A stretch of 64,000 nt of DNA from Saccopteryx bilineata (GCF_036850765.1 NC_089495.1:25326875-25390874), one strand, 5' to 3'. Counted from the first letter of the stretch, positions 11,446-22,699 are shown. Numbers and translations are program-made. Notes: generated from the letters alone by a model not told the origin.

Positions 11446-12364
11446 TTACAACAGGCCTCTTAATATTTCTTGCAGTACTGGTTGGATTATAATGAATTCC
11501 CTGTTTTTTTTTTTGTTTGATTTGTCTGGGAAGCTTTTTATTTCTCCTTCAATTTTAAATGATAGCCTTGCTGGATAGAGAAGTCTTGGTTGTAGGCTCT
11601 TGTTTTGCATTACTTTGAATATTTCTTGCCATTCCCTTCTGGCTTCTAATGTTTCTGTTGAGAAGTCAGATGTCATCCTTATGGGGGTTCCTCTGTAGGT
11701 AATAGACTGCTTTTCTCTTACAGCTTTCAGTATTCTTTCTTTATCTCTTAATTTTTGTATTTTAATTATGATGTGTCTTGATGGTGGCCTTTTTGGGTTC
11801 ATCCTTAATGGAACTCTCTGTGCTTCTTGAACTTGTGTGACTTTTTCCTTCATCAATTTAGGGAAGTTTTCAGCTATGATCTCTTCAATCAGATTCTCTA
11901 TCTCTTGTTCTTTCTCTTCTCCTTCAGGAACCCCTATAATTTGGATGTTATTTCTCTGCATGTTGTCATAGAGCTTTCTTAGAGTTTCCTCAGATTTTGA
12001 GCCTCTTTCCTTTTTGCTGCTTTTCTTCCATGCTTTCATTTATCTTGTCCTCCAACTTGCTGATTTGATCCTCAGCTTCATCCATCCTGCTTTTAATTTC
12101 TTCCACTATGGTCTTCATTTCTGATATTGTATTTGTTATTTCTGACTGATTCTTTTTTATTATTTCAATGTCCTTTTTTATACTTGCTATCTCTTTATTT
12201 AGGTGCTTGTTATGTCCATCCATTGTTGCTCTAAGATCTTTGAACATCCTAATGATCATTATTTTAAACTCTGCATCAGGTAATTTGGTTATTTCTGACT
12301 CATTCAAGTCTTTTTCTGGGGATTTCTCGTGATTCACTTGGGTTACATTTTTCTGGCTTCCCAT
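11446..12364 (-). pseudogene. L1 lineage B ORF1 (RNA-binding protein), one frameshift
   Basis: The likely start is the ATG at 12364 (MGSQKNVTQVNHEKSPEKD). A charged coiled coil follows (KDIEIIKKNQSEI, ISKLEDKINE). Near 12010 the frame shifts by one base, and the second half continues with the RRM (NNIQIIGVPEGEE, SRHIIIKI) and the C-terminal domain (LEARREWQEIF, LYPARLSFKIEG) to a stop at 11446. The family role is a trimeric nucleic-acid chaperone that coats L1 RNA. The sequence differs clearly from the lineage A ORF1 at 26028. The 60-nt gap to ORF2 is typical of mammalian L1. Confidence 0.82.
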
Positions 12365-13046
12365 TTTACCTGTGTATAAGAAGTGTGTAGCCACAGGAGT
12401 CTGATGGGGGTGGCCTCTGTGTTTCCTAGATGTGGTCTGTCTGTAGGCCTACCACTCCCTGCTTCTGCCTCTGCGGGGCCTGAAGCGTTCTGGTATGGGC
12501 ATTGCCAGTGCCAGCCCACTGCAAGGGTCATTGTGGTTTCCCCCTTGCCTCTATGGACAGGACTGCGTTCACGTACCCCGGCTGCAAGCCTTGGCCGGCA
12601 GGGCTTGGCATCTCCTCCCAGGGCAGGACTGTGCTTATGTGCCTGGGCTGCAAGACCTCATAGCCTGAGCCTTCACCCCACCCCCACCCGCACCCCCCAC
12701 GTTTGCCCTGCCCTGCAGGTGGGACTGTGTTCACCTGCTTGGGCTGCAAGCCCTGGCTCCACAGGCAGGACTGCTCTCCTGCAACCAGGCTACAAGCCTT
12801 GGCCCACCTCAGCCTTCACCCTGCCCCCGTGGGCTGGGCTGTGCTCCCCCGCCCAGCTGCAAGTCTCAGCAGGTACCCCGGCTTTCGCCTTGCCCCTGCA
12901 AGTGGGACTGCAAGCAGGACCACACTCACTTGTCGGGCTCACAGCTGCAGGTCCGGCACTTTCATGTGCCCCTTCCACCACCAGGGTGCCCTCAGCCTCC
13001 GCTCCCCCATCCCCCCTACCCGCGGTGGGACTGCATTCGCTCCGGG
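12365..13046 (-). promoter_or_regulatory. Lineage B L1 5' UTR with monomer-like GC-rich repeats
   Basis: GC-rich, unlike all flanking DNA. A motif of the form GGACTG-(about 10)-GGCTGCAAGCC recurs at plus-strand positions 12560, 12626, 12722, 12768, 12837 and 12905, with spacings of 46-96 bp. Several long open frames through it, in both directions, are by-products of GC richness. L1 5' UTRs carry the internal Pol II promoter; promoter activity here is inferred from position only. Confidence 0.6.
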
Positions 13047-13063
13047 CAATGAGGGGGGGTATT

Positions 13064-14189
13064 GCCAGATTTCCCAGGGATTGAGGCCTTTATGCTCTTC
13101 CAGGCACTGAACCTAGTTTTGGCCCTCATATGTCCATTATTTTCTGTTTTCAAGTAACTATATTACAAATTAAACATCTAAAATATAGTCCTCTGTAACA
13201 CATTTTAAAATTTCAAATTCCATCTTAACTTTCCTTTGCCTATATACCCAAAGTCATGTGCCCCATGTAGGTCAGAGAAATGAGTTTGAACTGCTTGCCA
13301 ATTCTTATAAATGAAGCCATAAGCACAACTAAATCACTACTTTCTTCAAGAGAAGAGAAGAACTTGGAATCAGCCCATGCTTCATAAACACTCATAGAAT
13401 GTTAGTGATTGCTGTCAGCTACCAGTGCAATGGGAGGTCAACCTGAGCTGTCTCCGTATTTTATTCTACCCTGGAGTTTGTCTGTTTTTGCAGGTGACCT
13501 TCAGGTAAAAAAAGATAACTAAACGGCCATTCTTTCATTCCCTAAATATAACTAAGCCTTGAGGCTTTTTAGACATGGCTATTAGTATGTTCATTTTCTG
13601 TCACCTTAACATGTGAAAGCATAAGTTTAAATAACTTCTTTTTACTTATAGCAAGAAAATGACCAGTAGTAGGAAAATGAATGAACAAATACCGCAAAGA
13701 GAACGTTTATGAAAAGAGGAAGTGAGATACCCAGTAAATATATGGAAAATATTTAATTGTCAAGTAATAAAAATTTCCTGGGTAGAGCATTTTTTTTAAT
13801 TCACCAAATAGGTTGAGTTATAATAAAATAAATGATAAAGATCCACCTGGACAAAGATGGAGGAAAAGTTGCTCTATCATACATTAGTGGCAAAATGTAA
13901 CTAGAAAAGAAATTAGAGGAAAATTTGGCAATCAATATTGAAATCCTTAAAAACATACATATTTCTTAGCTCTCACAGGAGAGCCTAATCTTATGAATCC
14001 CCTAGTGCTACAAGAATACTCAGTGCCCAGAGCCTGGTTACTGAATACAATTATCGGTTAAAGGAATTGGGGTTCCTTGGAGAAATGATTGCTTGTAGAG
14101 AGTTGAACCTGGAACACACAAGATAAGAAACCTGGAGTTTCTTGTAGTGCCAGAAAGTAAGAAAGGATAAACAAAACCACAGAAACCAG
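13064..14189. other. No gene seen; probable old L1 pieces
   Basis: AT-rich. Stretches near 13800-13960 ('ggcaatcaatattgaaatcc') have the look of very old LINE sequence, but no firm match can be made. Confidence 0.35.
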
Positions 14190-14605
14190 ACAAAGACAAC
14201 TACTGTGTGGCATCACTTACATGTGGAATCGAGGGAAGAAAAGTCAAACTCATAGACACAGAGTAGCTTTGTGGTTACCAGGCGCCGGGGGTGGGGGGAA
14301 TGGGGACAGACTGGTAAAAGAGTACAAACTTCCAGTTATAATATTAATAAGATCTGAGTATCAAATTTGTGACATGATAACCGTGGTTGATAACAATGTA
14401 TGTATAGTTGAAATTTGTTAAGAGAGTAGATCTTAAGTGTTCTCATCAAGAAAAAGAAAAGTAACTATGTGAGGTGATGTATGTGTTAATTAACAATGGT
14501 GGGAATAATCTCACAAACTGTATGTATATCAAATCATCAGATTGTACACTTTAAATATATTACAATTTTATTGGTCAGTTGTACCTCAGTGAAACTGGGG
14601 GTAGG
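14190..14605 (+). repeat. Old L1 3' UTR fragment
   Basis: Typical order for old L1 3' UTRs: 'atcacttacatgtggaat', 'caaactcatagacacagagta', 'tggttaccaggcgccgggggtgggggg', 'gttgataacaatgtatgtat', 'cagattgtacactttaaat'. Confidence 0.65.
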
Positions 14606-14854
14606 GGGAGTTGGAGCCAATCAGAAAGAGGATTGATGCTAGAACAGTATGAGGAACAAATAAATACTATACTTAATTATAACCCAAACAATAAAATAAA
14701 CTGCTTTAGTTTTTATTTTTCAGTTAAATATAAATACATTAAATTAAAACTTCATTTTAAATAGCTACATTGATACATCTGCAAAATGGCCTACTTGGTC
14801 TATAATTATACTGTGTTTTGCACATAGGCATCCTTAACAGAGATTCCCACTGTC

Positions 14855-15350
14855 CAGCCAGCCTCCCTTCCCTCTTCTTCCTTAGGAACAGAACCCATAA
14901 TCTATTCAGGATAGAAATGTGCCCCTTAAAAGATTCTATTTCCCGTCCTCCCCTTGCAGCTGGGTGTGATCACACAACTGAGTTCTGGCCAGTGATGTGC
15001 AAAGCAGAAGTGAATTATGGGCATTCCAGGAAGACTGCCTCAAGGGAGCCGACTCAGCTAAAATACACTCCTTTTGGCTCTTTCTCTCTTCCTCTTCCTT
15101 CTGGCTCCAGTGGTGCTGTGATGTGGAGATCCAGGAGTCTTCCTGGATCGGGTGGTGACCTTGATGATTTAAGTGTGTACACCAAGCACACAGATAAAGG
15201 AGCCTGGGTCCTTGAATTCCTGAAGCTTCCATATCAGTCCTGCTCTGCTGACTTTCTGACTACTTGTACTCAATAGAGTAAATCTTTGTATGTTTAAGCC
15301 GGGTTACTTCAGGACTCCTGTTACACACAGAAACACCTAATACTAACTAA
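14855..15350 (+). repeat. Old mammalian interspersed repeat, same type as 8540-8875
   Basis: Shares 'ctgggtgtgatcacacaactgagttctggccagtgatgtg' type sequence with 8540-8875 and ends in 'gtttaagccgggttacttcagg..tgttacac..cctaatactaactaatac'. The 152-codon open frame across it has no gene-like features. Name not known to me. Confidence 0.5.
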
Positions 15351-15609
15351 TACTGTATCTATTTAGAAATTCCTTGCTCTTCAATTAAGGAGAGGCTGAT
15401 GTCTGCAAATTCTTAAAAGTGTGGCTAGAATAACTTTCAGATACACAAAAGACCTAATATTTAATATGATCATTATGAACACTAAGATTTTTCAAAGAAA
15501 CTTAAAATTGTTCAGATAGTAAAAACAGATCATTCATGTGAGACATTTAATTCAGAATCTAGTCATACAAAGCACCCTATGAATGACGACTTCTAGATTG
15601 TTATTGTCA

Positions 15610-15770
15610 GCTAGTCCCACCCTCGGATTTGATACATGAGAAAACAGAGATCCACAGAGGGGGAGCAGCACCCGGTCCAAATCACGTGGCCACACAGCAG
15701 TGCAGGCAGGAGGAGGGTTCATGCCTCCTTCTCACTTCAGTGACCTTCCCTCTCCTGAGTCCTTCTGCAA
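15610..15770 (-). repeat. MIR/L2-type fragment
   Basis: The plus strand reads 'acatgagaaaacagagatccacagagggg..tccaaatcacgtggccacacagcagtgcagg', the usual reverse complement of a MIR/L2 segment. Confidence 0.5.
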
Positions 15771-16014
15771 GGTAATGAGCTCCACCGAGAAGAAATAAAA
15801 AATAAGTGTGTGTGAATCCCTACTGATATCAATCAACAATCAAATGAAGAGAGAACATCTATTTCAGAACAATTTCAAATAATCCATGTACGTAACTACC
15901 CCTTTTAGGAGGAGGACCTTACTGTCCCTCCCACTTGAGAACAAATTATGGAAAAGGAAAAATAGTAACTTCACAGTGGAGAAATCTGACAGACACTACG
16001 CTGACCAAGTGGTT
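15771..16014. other. No gene seen
   Basis: Short non-coding interval up to the TSD of the next SINE. Confidence 0.4.
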
Positions 16015-16032
16015 AAGATTAAGATCACTAGT

Positions 16033-16428
16033 GGCCCTGGCCGGTTGGCTCAGCAGTGGAGTGTCGGCCTGGCATGCGGGGGACCCGGGTTCGATTCCCG
16101 GCCAGGGCACATAGGAGAAGCGCCCATTTGCTTCTCCACCCCCCGGCTCCTTCCTCTCTGTCTCTCTCTTCCCCTCCCGCAGCCAAGGCTCCATTGGAGC
16201 AAAGATGGCCAGGGCACTGGGGATGGCTCCTTGGCCTCTGCCCCATGCGCTAGAGTGGCTCTGGTCGCAGCAGAGTGACACCCCGGAGGGGCAGAGCATC
16301 GCCCCCTGGTGGGCAGAGCGTCGCCCCTGGTGGGCGTGCCAGGTAGATCCCGGTCCGGCGCATGCGGGAGTCTGACTGTCTCTCCCCGTTTCCAGCTTCA
16401 GAAAAATACAACAACAACAACAACAAAA
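16033..16428 (+). mobile_element. tRNA-derived SINE (type A), full length, with perfect TSD
   Basis: About 396 bp starting GGCCCTGGCCGGTTGGCTCA. The Pol III B box GGTTCGATTCC is at 16088-16098. A CT-rich section, a body with 'ccaaggctccattggagcaaagatgg', and a 'cttcagaaaaatac(aac)n' tail follow. Perfect 16-bp repeats GATTAAGATCACTAGT at 16017-16032 and 16429-16444 delimit it. An internal near-duplicate 'cagagc.tcgcccc..tggtggg' lies at about 16293-16335. This is one of the youngest-looking insertions. Transcription would be by Pol III and mobility depends on L1 ORF2p. Confidence 0.95.
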
Positions 16429-16444
16429 GATTAAGATCACTAGT

Positions 16445-16847
16445 GATAAACCATGATGATATCATGTAACCTCTGATAAGATGTAATGAGAAGGGTACCT
16501 CACCTCTCCGGTATTTACGCCCTAAACACAAAACCCCAATCTAATCATGAGAAATCATGAGACAAACCCAAAATAAGGGAGGGACATTCAACAAAATTCT
16601 GGACAAATACCCCCCAAAATATCAAGGTCTTGCAGCAAGGAAAGCCGAAGAAATTGTCACAGACCTATGAGACAGAGGAGACGTGAGGACGAAAAGAAAC
16701 ATAGGATCCTAGACTGGATTCTGGAACAGAAAAGAACGTTAGTGGAAAGACTGGTGGAATCTAAATAAAGTCTATGGTTTAGTAAGTAAAAAAACAAACA
16801 TAAAAATAAATGGATCCTGTGGGAACAATTATGGCATATGTCAGCCA
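16445..16847. other. No gene seen
   Basis: A-rich non-coding sequence with no supported gene or repeat. Confidence 0.4.
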
Positions 16848-17030
16848 TTCTCAAACTGGAGCATACAACGGAATCACCTGGCTGGACTGTTCTAACCAGC
16901 TTGCTGGGCCTCACTCCCAGAATCTCGTTCAGCATGTCTGGGGGCGGGGCCAAGAGGCGGAGTTCGCCTGTGTAAGTAGTTCCCAGCTGCTGCTGCTGCC
17001 ACCGGTCTGGAAATCACACACTAAGTCCTG
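16848..17030 (+). repeat. MER5A-like old hAT fragment
   Basis: 'ccattctcaaactggagcat', 'gaatcacctggctggactg', 'ctgggcctcactcccagaat' and 'gtctgggggcggggcc' follow the MER5A consensus order as I remember it. Confidence 0.55.
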
Positions 17031-17448
17031 ACATACGCAGACATTTACTACAAGGATATTTACTGTTGCAGTTATCTCTTGGAGTATATACTTTTTCTTT
17101 ATTACCTCTTTCTTGTGAGTGCTTTCTGATCTTTAAAAATGGTCTCAAAGGTTTCAAATACTTCTATAATATGTACGTATCACTTTTGTGAAAACAAAAA
17201 TATAATTTTAAGTTAAAAGGCAGCTTTTTGTCACATGATGTTCTTAATATCAAGATGACACTGTTGTGGTAAGGGCAGATGGGTGCACAAGAAATGCTAT
17301 TGGTGTCTGCTTTGTAAAAATTAATATTCAATTTATTACAATGAAAAATTGAGCAGTCTAGTTTTCCTTTAAACTTAAGGTCATCCTAAAAATAGTATTA
17401 TTATAGCTATATCTAGTAGCATTTAACAATCACTTCCAAGGGAACTTG
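17031..17448. other. No gene seen; AT-rich
   Basis: Nothing recognised apart from the TSD of the following SINE at its end. Confidence 0.4.
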
Positions 17449-17462
17449 GATTAATATTTTTA

Positions 17463-17778
17463 TTTATTTACTTTTTGTGACAGAGATAGAGAGAGACAAA
17501 GAGAGACACACATAGGGACAGAGAGGAAAGGAGAGAGATGAGAAGCATCAATTCGTCATTGCGGCACCTTAGGTGTTCATTGATTGCTTTCTCATGTGTG
17601 CCTTGACTAGGGGGCTCCAGCAGAGTGAGTGACCTCTTGCTCAAGCGAGCAATCTTGGGTTCAAGCCAGTGAGCTGTGCTCAAACAAGATGAGCCCGTGC
17701 TCAAGCTGGTGACCTCGGTGTTTCAAACCTGATTCCTACGTGTCTCAGTCCAATGTTCTATCCGCTGCACCACGGACT
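17463..17778 (-). mobile_element. tRNA-derived SINE (type C), minus strand, with TSD
   Basis: A minus-strand SINE with its head at the right end. The body has repeats of 'gcttgag' plus 'caatgaacaactaaggtgccgcaa' and 'gatgcttctcatctctctcc'. Flanking 14-bp copies of GATTAATATTTTTA at 17449-17462 and 17779-17792 define it. Confidence 0.85.
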
Positions 17779-17792
17779 GATTAATATTTTTA

Positions 17793-18250
17793 CACTCACC
17801 TAAATACTCTACCCCATTTACTAACCTGAGTAAAATCTTTTAAAATATTTTAAACCTCATTTATAAATGCAATATAATAGATTCAATTTTCACATATTTT
17901 AAATAACTATTCAATAAGCAAAACTTTATCAGATACTTTAACATTGCATGTAACTCAAATTATACTTAAAAAATACAGAGAATCTCAAGTTCTTTACAAC
18001 ATTGTACTATTTACAAAAACTTATACTTTTCAACTTAGCCAAAAACTCATACTTTTCAACTTAAAATTCCAAGCCTAAAATCAGTGATTTGGTTACATGT
18101 TTCACATTTTACTTGAAAGGCTAATCTTCCAGAATATCAAAATGTCAAATTCTTTTAAACATGACAATCATTTTAAATGCCAAAAAATAAAGATTATTTC
18201 TAAACTTAACATAAATAATCAGTTCTGTGGGTCTAATTTAATTCTTTCTA
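17793..18250. other. No gene seen; AT-rich
   Basis: Contains a local direct repeat ('aaaacttatacttttcaactta' and 'aaaactcatacttttcaactta' near 18018 and 18043). Otherwise featureless. Confidence 0.4.
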
Positions 18251-18420
18251 TATGCATTGTTACAGGTTGATTTATGTTACCCCCAAACTAACCCACAGTG
18301 ACTCTAAATGTGACCTTATTTGGAGATAGAGTCTTTACAGAGATGACGAATTTAAAACTGGAGGAGGGTGTCATACCATAAGAAGGCAGAGAGAATGCAC
18401 TCTGCAGACCAAGTTGACTG
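18251..18420 (+). repeat. Likely old mammalian repeat, unnamed
   Basis: 'atgttacccccaaactaaccc..gtgaccttatttggagatagagtctttacagag' is a phrase seen in a common dispersed mammalian repeat. I cannot name the family. Confidence 0.4.
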
Positions 18421-19079
18421 CATCACAAGTTGGGAAGGGCTGATGAACTGAGAATTAATAACTAGAAGGAAAGAAGTTTGAGGAGATGAAAATAATCTCT
18501 TGCTGGGAGGAGTAAAATGTGTTAACAGGAAAATATCCTAGAGAAGTTAATATACTGTATTCATCCTGACTCACCATTAAAATCACTTTCCTTTAGGATA
18601 AGTGACAGTGTCTAGCAGAGCCCACTGTTAGCATATTCATAATCCCTGAGTATTTGGGCAAGAGAATTCGTTTTTCTGGCCATTAGTTGCCATATTTAAA
18701 AAATGAGGACAATAATTTTAGCAAACACTGTGCATCTCCCTACCCGACCCCTTATCACTTTAGAATGCACTATTTTCCAGGACTTAAGAGTGTATGCACC
18801 TTCAACTCTCTTCTTGAGGGTTTTCTGTGGCTCCCAGGAGCAGTCTTCCCCTAAGAACTAATAGGAGTTAGTGGGCAGACAATCTAGCTCATCCAAACCC
18901 TGAGATGGAAGCCCCCATGGATTGAGCCCTAGCTATTCCCCATAATAATCTGCTCATCAATGTGCCTTTTACTGGCTCCTGTCTCCTCAGTGAGGGACAA
19001 TTTACAAGATTGTGTCAGAGGGAGAAAGCTAAACTTGGATTTTTTTGGGGGGTGGGGGTGGGGGAAGCAGTCTCCTATT
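18421..19079. other. No gene seen
   Basis: Unique-looking non-coding sequence with a G-run at 19037-19057. Confidence 0.35.
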
Positions 19080-19268
19080 ATGTAATGGAAAGAACAGTGA
19101 ATTTAGAGTCAGAAAACATGGATTGTGATCCTGGTTCTATCACGTATTAGATAAGTCAACTTAGAAAATGAACTTTAAATTTTAATATCCTACTTTATAA
19201 AATGGAGATAATAATTGATAATTAAGTGGGACAAGCCATGCCAAAGAGTCTAGGACATAGTAGGTACC
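19080..19268 (+). repeat. MIR element
   Basis: 'atttagagtcagaaaacatggattgtgatcctggttctat', 'aaaatggagataataatt' and 'gtctaggacatagtaggtacc' follow MIR order. Confidence 0.65.
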
Positions 19269-19285
19269 CCAAAAAAACTAAATCT

Positions 19286-19626
19286 CGCCTGACTAGGCAG
19301 TGGTGCAGTGGATAGAGTATCAGCTTGGGATGCTGAGGACCCAGGTTCGAATCTCAAGGTTGCCGGCTTGAGCACAGGCTCACTAGCTTGAGTGTGGGGT
19401 TGCTGGCTTGATCATAGAATCATAGACATGACCCCATAGTTGCTGGCTTGAAGCCCAAGGAGTCATGCACTCTGCTGTAGCCCTCCCCCACACCCCATCA
19501 AGGCACATATGAGAAAGCAATCAATGAACAACTAAGGTGCTGCAACAAAGAATTAATGCTTCTCATCTCTCTCCTTTACTATCTGTCCCTATCTGTCCCT
19601 CTCTCTGTCTCTGTCACACACACACA
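19286..19626 (+). mobile_element. tRNA-derived SINE (type C), plus strand
   Basis: Head 'cctgactaggcagtggtgcagtggatagag' with B box 'aggttcgaatctc'. A middle section with recurring 'gcttgag' follows, then 'caatcaatgaacaactaaggtgctgcaac' and 'gatgcttctcatctctctcc'. Imperfect flanking repeats (AAAAACTAAATCT and AAATACTAATTCT) are visible. Confidence 0.8.
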
Positions 19627-20187
19627 AAAATACTAATTCTCCTCTTTGCTCATATATTCATGTTAATAATACATTGTTGGAAAGACAGCTCAATGCCAAA
19701 GATTGATAAAGGCTTTTCATCAGTCTGTAGTCTGTCTCATATTTGACTCCAATCCTGGCCTCAGCATATGATCTTGGATCAAGTACTAAAAAAAAAAAAA
19801 AGTAGTAGCTTTTCCCTTTCTGCCAAAACTATAAGTATAAAGGCCCTAGAATTAAAGAAATGAGGAAATCTTGCCCCGACAAACAGATGTCCAGATGTTT
19901 ATGATATATTCAGAATTATAATGTGAATGTTAAATATTGTGTAACATGGCTCCCACCCATCCCTCTAAATCCCCTCTCCAATTAAAAGCTCAATTACTTT
20001 AAAATTGTGGGAAATTTATAGATAAACTCTTAGACCATAAATCCATTGCAGTTGGTTAGTGTAAATTTGAATCTTAGCTTCCATAGGTCAGTCTTCTAAA
20101 ACAAATTTGTCAAGTGAATTTTATGATAAATCAACTGTACTTGATAATGTGGCATCAGCCATTGCCATATTATGCATGCAAGCATGC

Positions 20188-20239
<52 letters not shown>

Positions 20240-20388
20240 ACTTTTACTTATTTAGCGTGTATACAGCTGTTCCTCAGTTTTTGTCGGTCACTTTAGCTCC
20301 AAAGAATCAAAGAACTTTGCCCAATTAACCAGAACTTAATGATATTGATGATTTATCCCCTTTGAAGACAGAATTATTATTAATGTTG
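19627..20388. other. No gene seen; contains a CA microsatellite
   Basis: Non-coding. The only structured feature is the (CA)n tract annotated separately. Confidence 0.4.
20190..20237. repeat. (CA)n microsatellite
   Basis: About 24 uninterrupted CA units. Confidence 0.97.
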
Positions 20389-20389
20389 A

Positions 20390-20730
20390 TTTTTTTTCTT
20401 TTTGGAGAGAGAGAGAGAAGGGAGGGGGACAGACAGGGACACACTGACAAGAAGGGGGAGAGAAGAGAAGCATCAACTCATAGTTGCAACACCTTAGTTG
20501 TTCATTGATTGCTTTCTTATATATGACTTGACCAAAGGGCTACAGCAGACCGAGTGACTCCTTGCTCAAGCCAGCAACCTTTTGGCTCAAGCAAGTGACC
20601 ATGGGATCATGACTATATTCCATGCTCAAGTTCATGAGCCTGTGCTCAAGCAGCAACTTCAGAGTTTTGAACGTGGGTCCTCAGCATCCCAGGTCGATTA
20701 TCTATCTTCTGTGCCACCACCTGGTCAGGC
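20390..20730 (-). mobile_element. tRNA-derived SINE (type C), minus strand
   Basis: Same body as the copy at 17463 ('gatgcttctcttctctcc', 'caatgaacaactaaggtgttgcaac', recurring 'gcttgag') with the head at the right end ('gcctgaccaggtggtggcac'). Related flanks (TTATTAATGTTGA and TTATTAAACTTGA) suggest a TSD. Confidence 0.8.
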
Positions 20731-20791
20731 TTATTAAACTTGAATTTTAAAATGATCCATTTACTAAGATTGGTGGCTCTTTTAATTCTTT

Positions 20792-21164
20792 TTTTTTTTT
20801 TTTGTATTTTTCTGAAGCTGGAAACGGGGAGGCAGTCAGACAGACTCCCGCATGTGCTCGACCAGGATCCCCCCCAGCATGCCCACCAGGGGGCGATGCT
20901 CTGCCCATCCGGGGCATTGCTCTGTTGCAACCAGAGCCACTCTAGCATCTGAGGCAGAGGCCATGGAACCATCCCCAGCCCCCGGGCCAACTTTGCTCCA
21001 ATGGAGCCTTGGCTGCGGGAGGGGAAGAGAGAGACAGAGAGGAAGGAGAGGGGGAGGGGTGCAGAAGCAGATGGGTGCTTCTCCTGTGTGCCCTGGCCAG
21101 GAATCGAACCCAGGACTTCCACACACCAGGCTGACGCTCTACCACTGAGCCAACCGGCCAGGGC
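20792..21164 (-). mobile_element. tRNA-derived SINE (type A), minus strand, with perfect TSD
   Basis: A full-length minus-strand copy with head GGCCCTGGCCGGTTGGCTCA and a poly-T (tail) at the left. Perfect repeats CTCTTTTAATTCTTT flank it at 20777-20791 and 21165-21179 (one C may belong to the element). It has a single copy of the 22-bp motif duplicated in the 16033 and 53471 copies. Confidence 0.93.
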
Positions 21165-21241
21165 CTCTTTTAATTCTTTATAGTGTGTTCTCAAGCTTTA
21201 AGGTGCTCTCAAATGTAAATTCTTTTGTAAAGTCTTCTTTA

Positions 21242-22613
21242 TCAAAACAGCTTGGTCTGGCATAAGAACAGGTATATAGATCAATGGAACAGGACAAAGA
21301 ATCCAGAAATAAACCCACACTTTTATGGACAAATGATATTTGACAAGGGAGGTAATAGCATACAATGGAGTAAAGACAGCCTCTTCAACAAATGATGTTG
21401 GGAAAATTAAACTCCAAAAAAATAAAACTAGACCACCAACTTATACCATTCACAAAAATAAACTCAAAATGGATAAAACTCTTAAATGTAAGCTGTGAAA
21501 CCATAAGCATCTTAGAAGAAAACATAGGCAGTAAGCTCTCTGACATCTCTCACAGCAATATATTTGCTGATTTATCTCCACGAGCAAGAGAAATAAAGGA
21601 CAGGATAAACAAATGGGACTATATCAAACTAAAAAGCTTCTGCACAGCTAAAGACAATATGAGCAAAATTAAAAGACTGCACAGTGGGAGCACATATTCG
21701 ACAATACATCTGATAAGGGGTTAATAACCAAAATTTATGAAGAACTTATAAAACTCAACACCAGGAAGATAAACAATTCAATCAAAAAATGAGCAAAAGA
21801 AATGAATAGACACTTCTCCAAAGAGGATATACAGATGGCCAATAGGCATATGAAAAAATGTTCAACATCACTAATCATTAGAGAAATGCAAATTAAACCA
21901 CAATGAGATATCACCTCACACCAGTCAGAATGGCGCTCATCAACAAAACAACACAGTAAGTGCTGGCGAGGATGTGGAGAAAAGGAACCCTCCTGCATTG
22001 CTGGTGGGAATGCAGACTGGTACAGCCACTATGGAAAACAGTATGGAGATTCCTCAAAAAATTAAAAATAGAACTGCCTTTTGACCCAGCTATCCCACTT
22101 TTAGGAATATACCCCAATACCATAGCACTTTTTCAAAAGGAGAAATGAACACCCATGTTTATGGTAGCATTGTTCACAATAATGAAGACCTGGGAACAGC
22201 CCAAGTGTCCTTCAGTGGACGAGTGGATTAAAAAGCAGTGGCACATACACACAATGGAATACTATGGGGCCATGAAAAAGAAGGAAATCTTACCTTTTGC
22301 AACAACAAAGTGAAATAAGCCAGGTAGAAAAAGAAAAATATCATATGACCTCACTCATTTGAGGAATCCAATGAACAATATGAACTGAGGAAAGAAATTG
22401 AGACAGAGGAGAGATCAAAGGGACCAGAGGAAAAGAGCACAGAGAGAAAGGGGATGATAGGATGGGATAAACCTGAAGGGAAGTGGGGAGGGCTCTATGG
22501 AGAGGGGGGTAAAGGAGATGTTGAGGGGAATACGGGGGAGGGGGGATGCATTCGGGGCAACACTAGAATCTATGTAAACATAATAAATTAAAATCAATTA
22601 AAAATTTTTAAAA
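21242..22613 (+). mobile_element. 5'-truncated LINE-1 (lineage B-like 3' end)
   Basis: Starts inside ORF2 ('aggtatatagatcaatggaac', encoding an IDQWN-type motif) and carries the end of ORF2 including the cysteine motif region ('tgctggcgaggatgtggagaaaagg'). It ends with 'ctatgtaaacataataaattaaaat' and an A-rich tail. The 3' UTR type matches the element at 9533-13046, not the 23.7-kb element. Flanking TAAAGTCTTCTTTA (21228-21241) and AAAGACTTCTTTA (22614-22626) mark a TSD. Several stops and shifts break the frame. Confidence 0.85.
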
Positions 22614-22699
22614 AAAGACTTCTTTAACTCTACCAAGTAGGTGGTTACTATCCTCAGACCTAGATGACTTTCTTATTACTGATATAACCTTTCTTACAT

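Larger units (their letters stand above)
9533..13046 (-). mobile_element. LINE-1 lineage B, both ends present but internally deleted
   Basis: A minus-strand L1 of about 3.5 kb. In element order it has a GC-rich 5' UTR (13046 down to 12365), ORF1 (12364-11446), a 60-nt spacer, the ORF2 endonuclease half (11385 to about 10230), and then directly the last part of ORF2 plus 3' UTR to a poly-A at about 9533. It is flanked by 17-bp repeats CAATGGGGGGGTGTATT (9516-9532) and CAATGAGGGGGGGTATT (13047-13063), 15 of 17 matching. Retaining both ends and the TSD means it is not a 5' truncation: the reverse transcriptase section (about 2.2 kb) was removed internally. Confidence 0.8.

Noticed and set aside
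12383..13110. A 233-codon plus-strand frame
   Set aside because: It is the reverse of the GC-rich lineage B L1 5' UTR and repeats the monomer motif; not a gene.
14818..15276. A 152-codon open frame
   Set aside because: It coincides with an old dispersed repeat also seen at 8540-8875.
16033..16428. tRNA gene
   Set aside because: A and B boxes are present, but the sequence is a 396-bp SINE with an A-rich tail and TSD, with no intact cloverleaf.
20190..20237. CRISPR-like or structured tandem array
   Set aside because: Simple CA dinucleotide repeat with no spacers.
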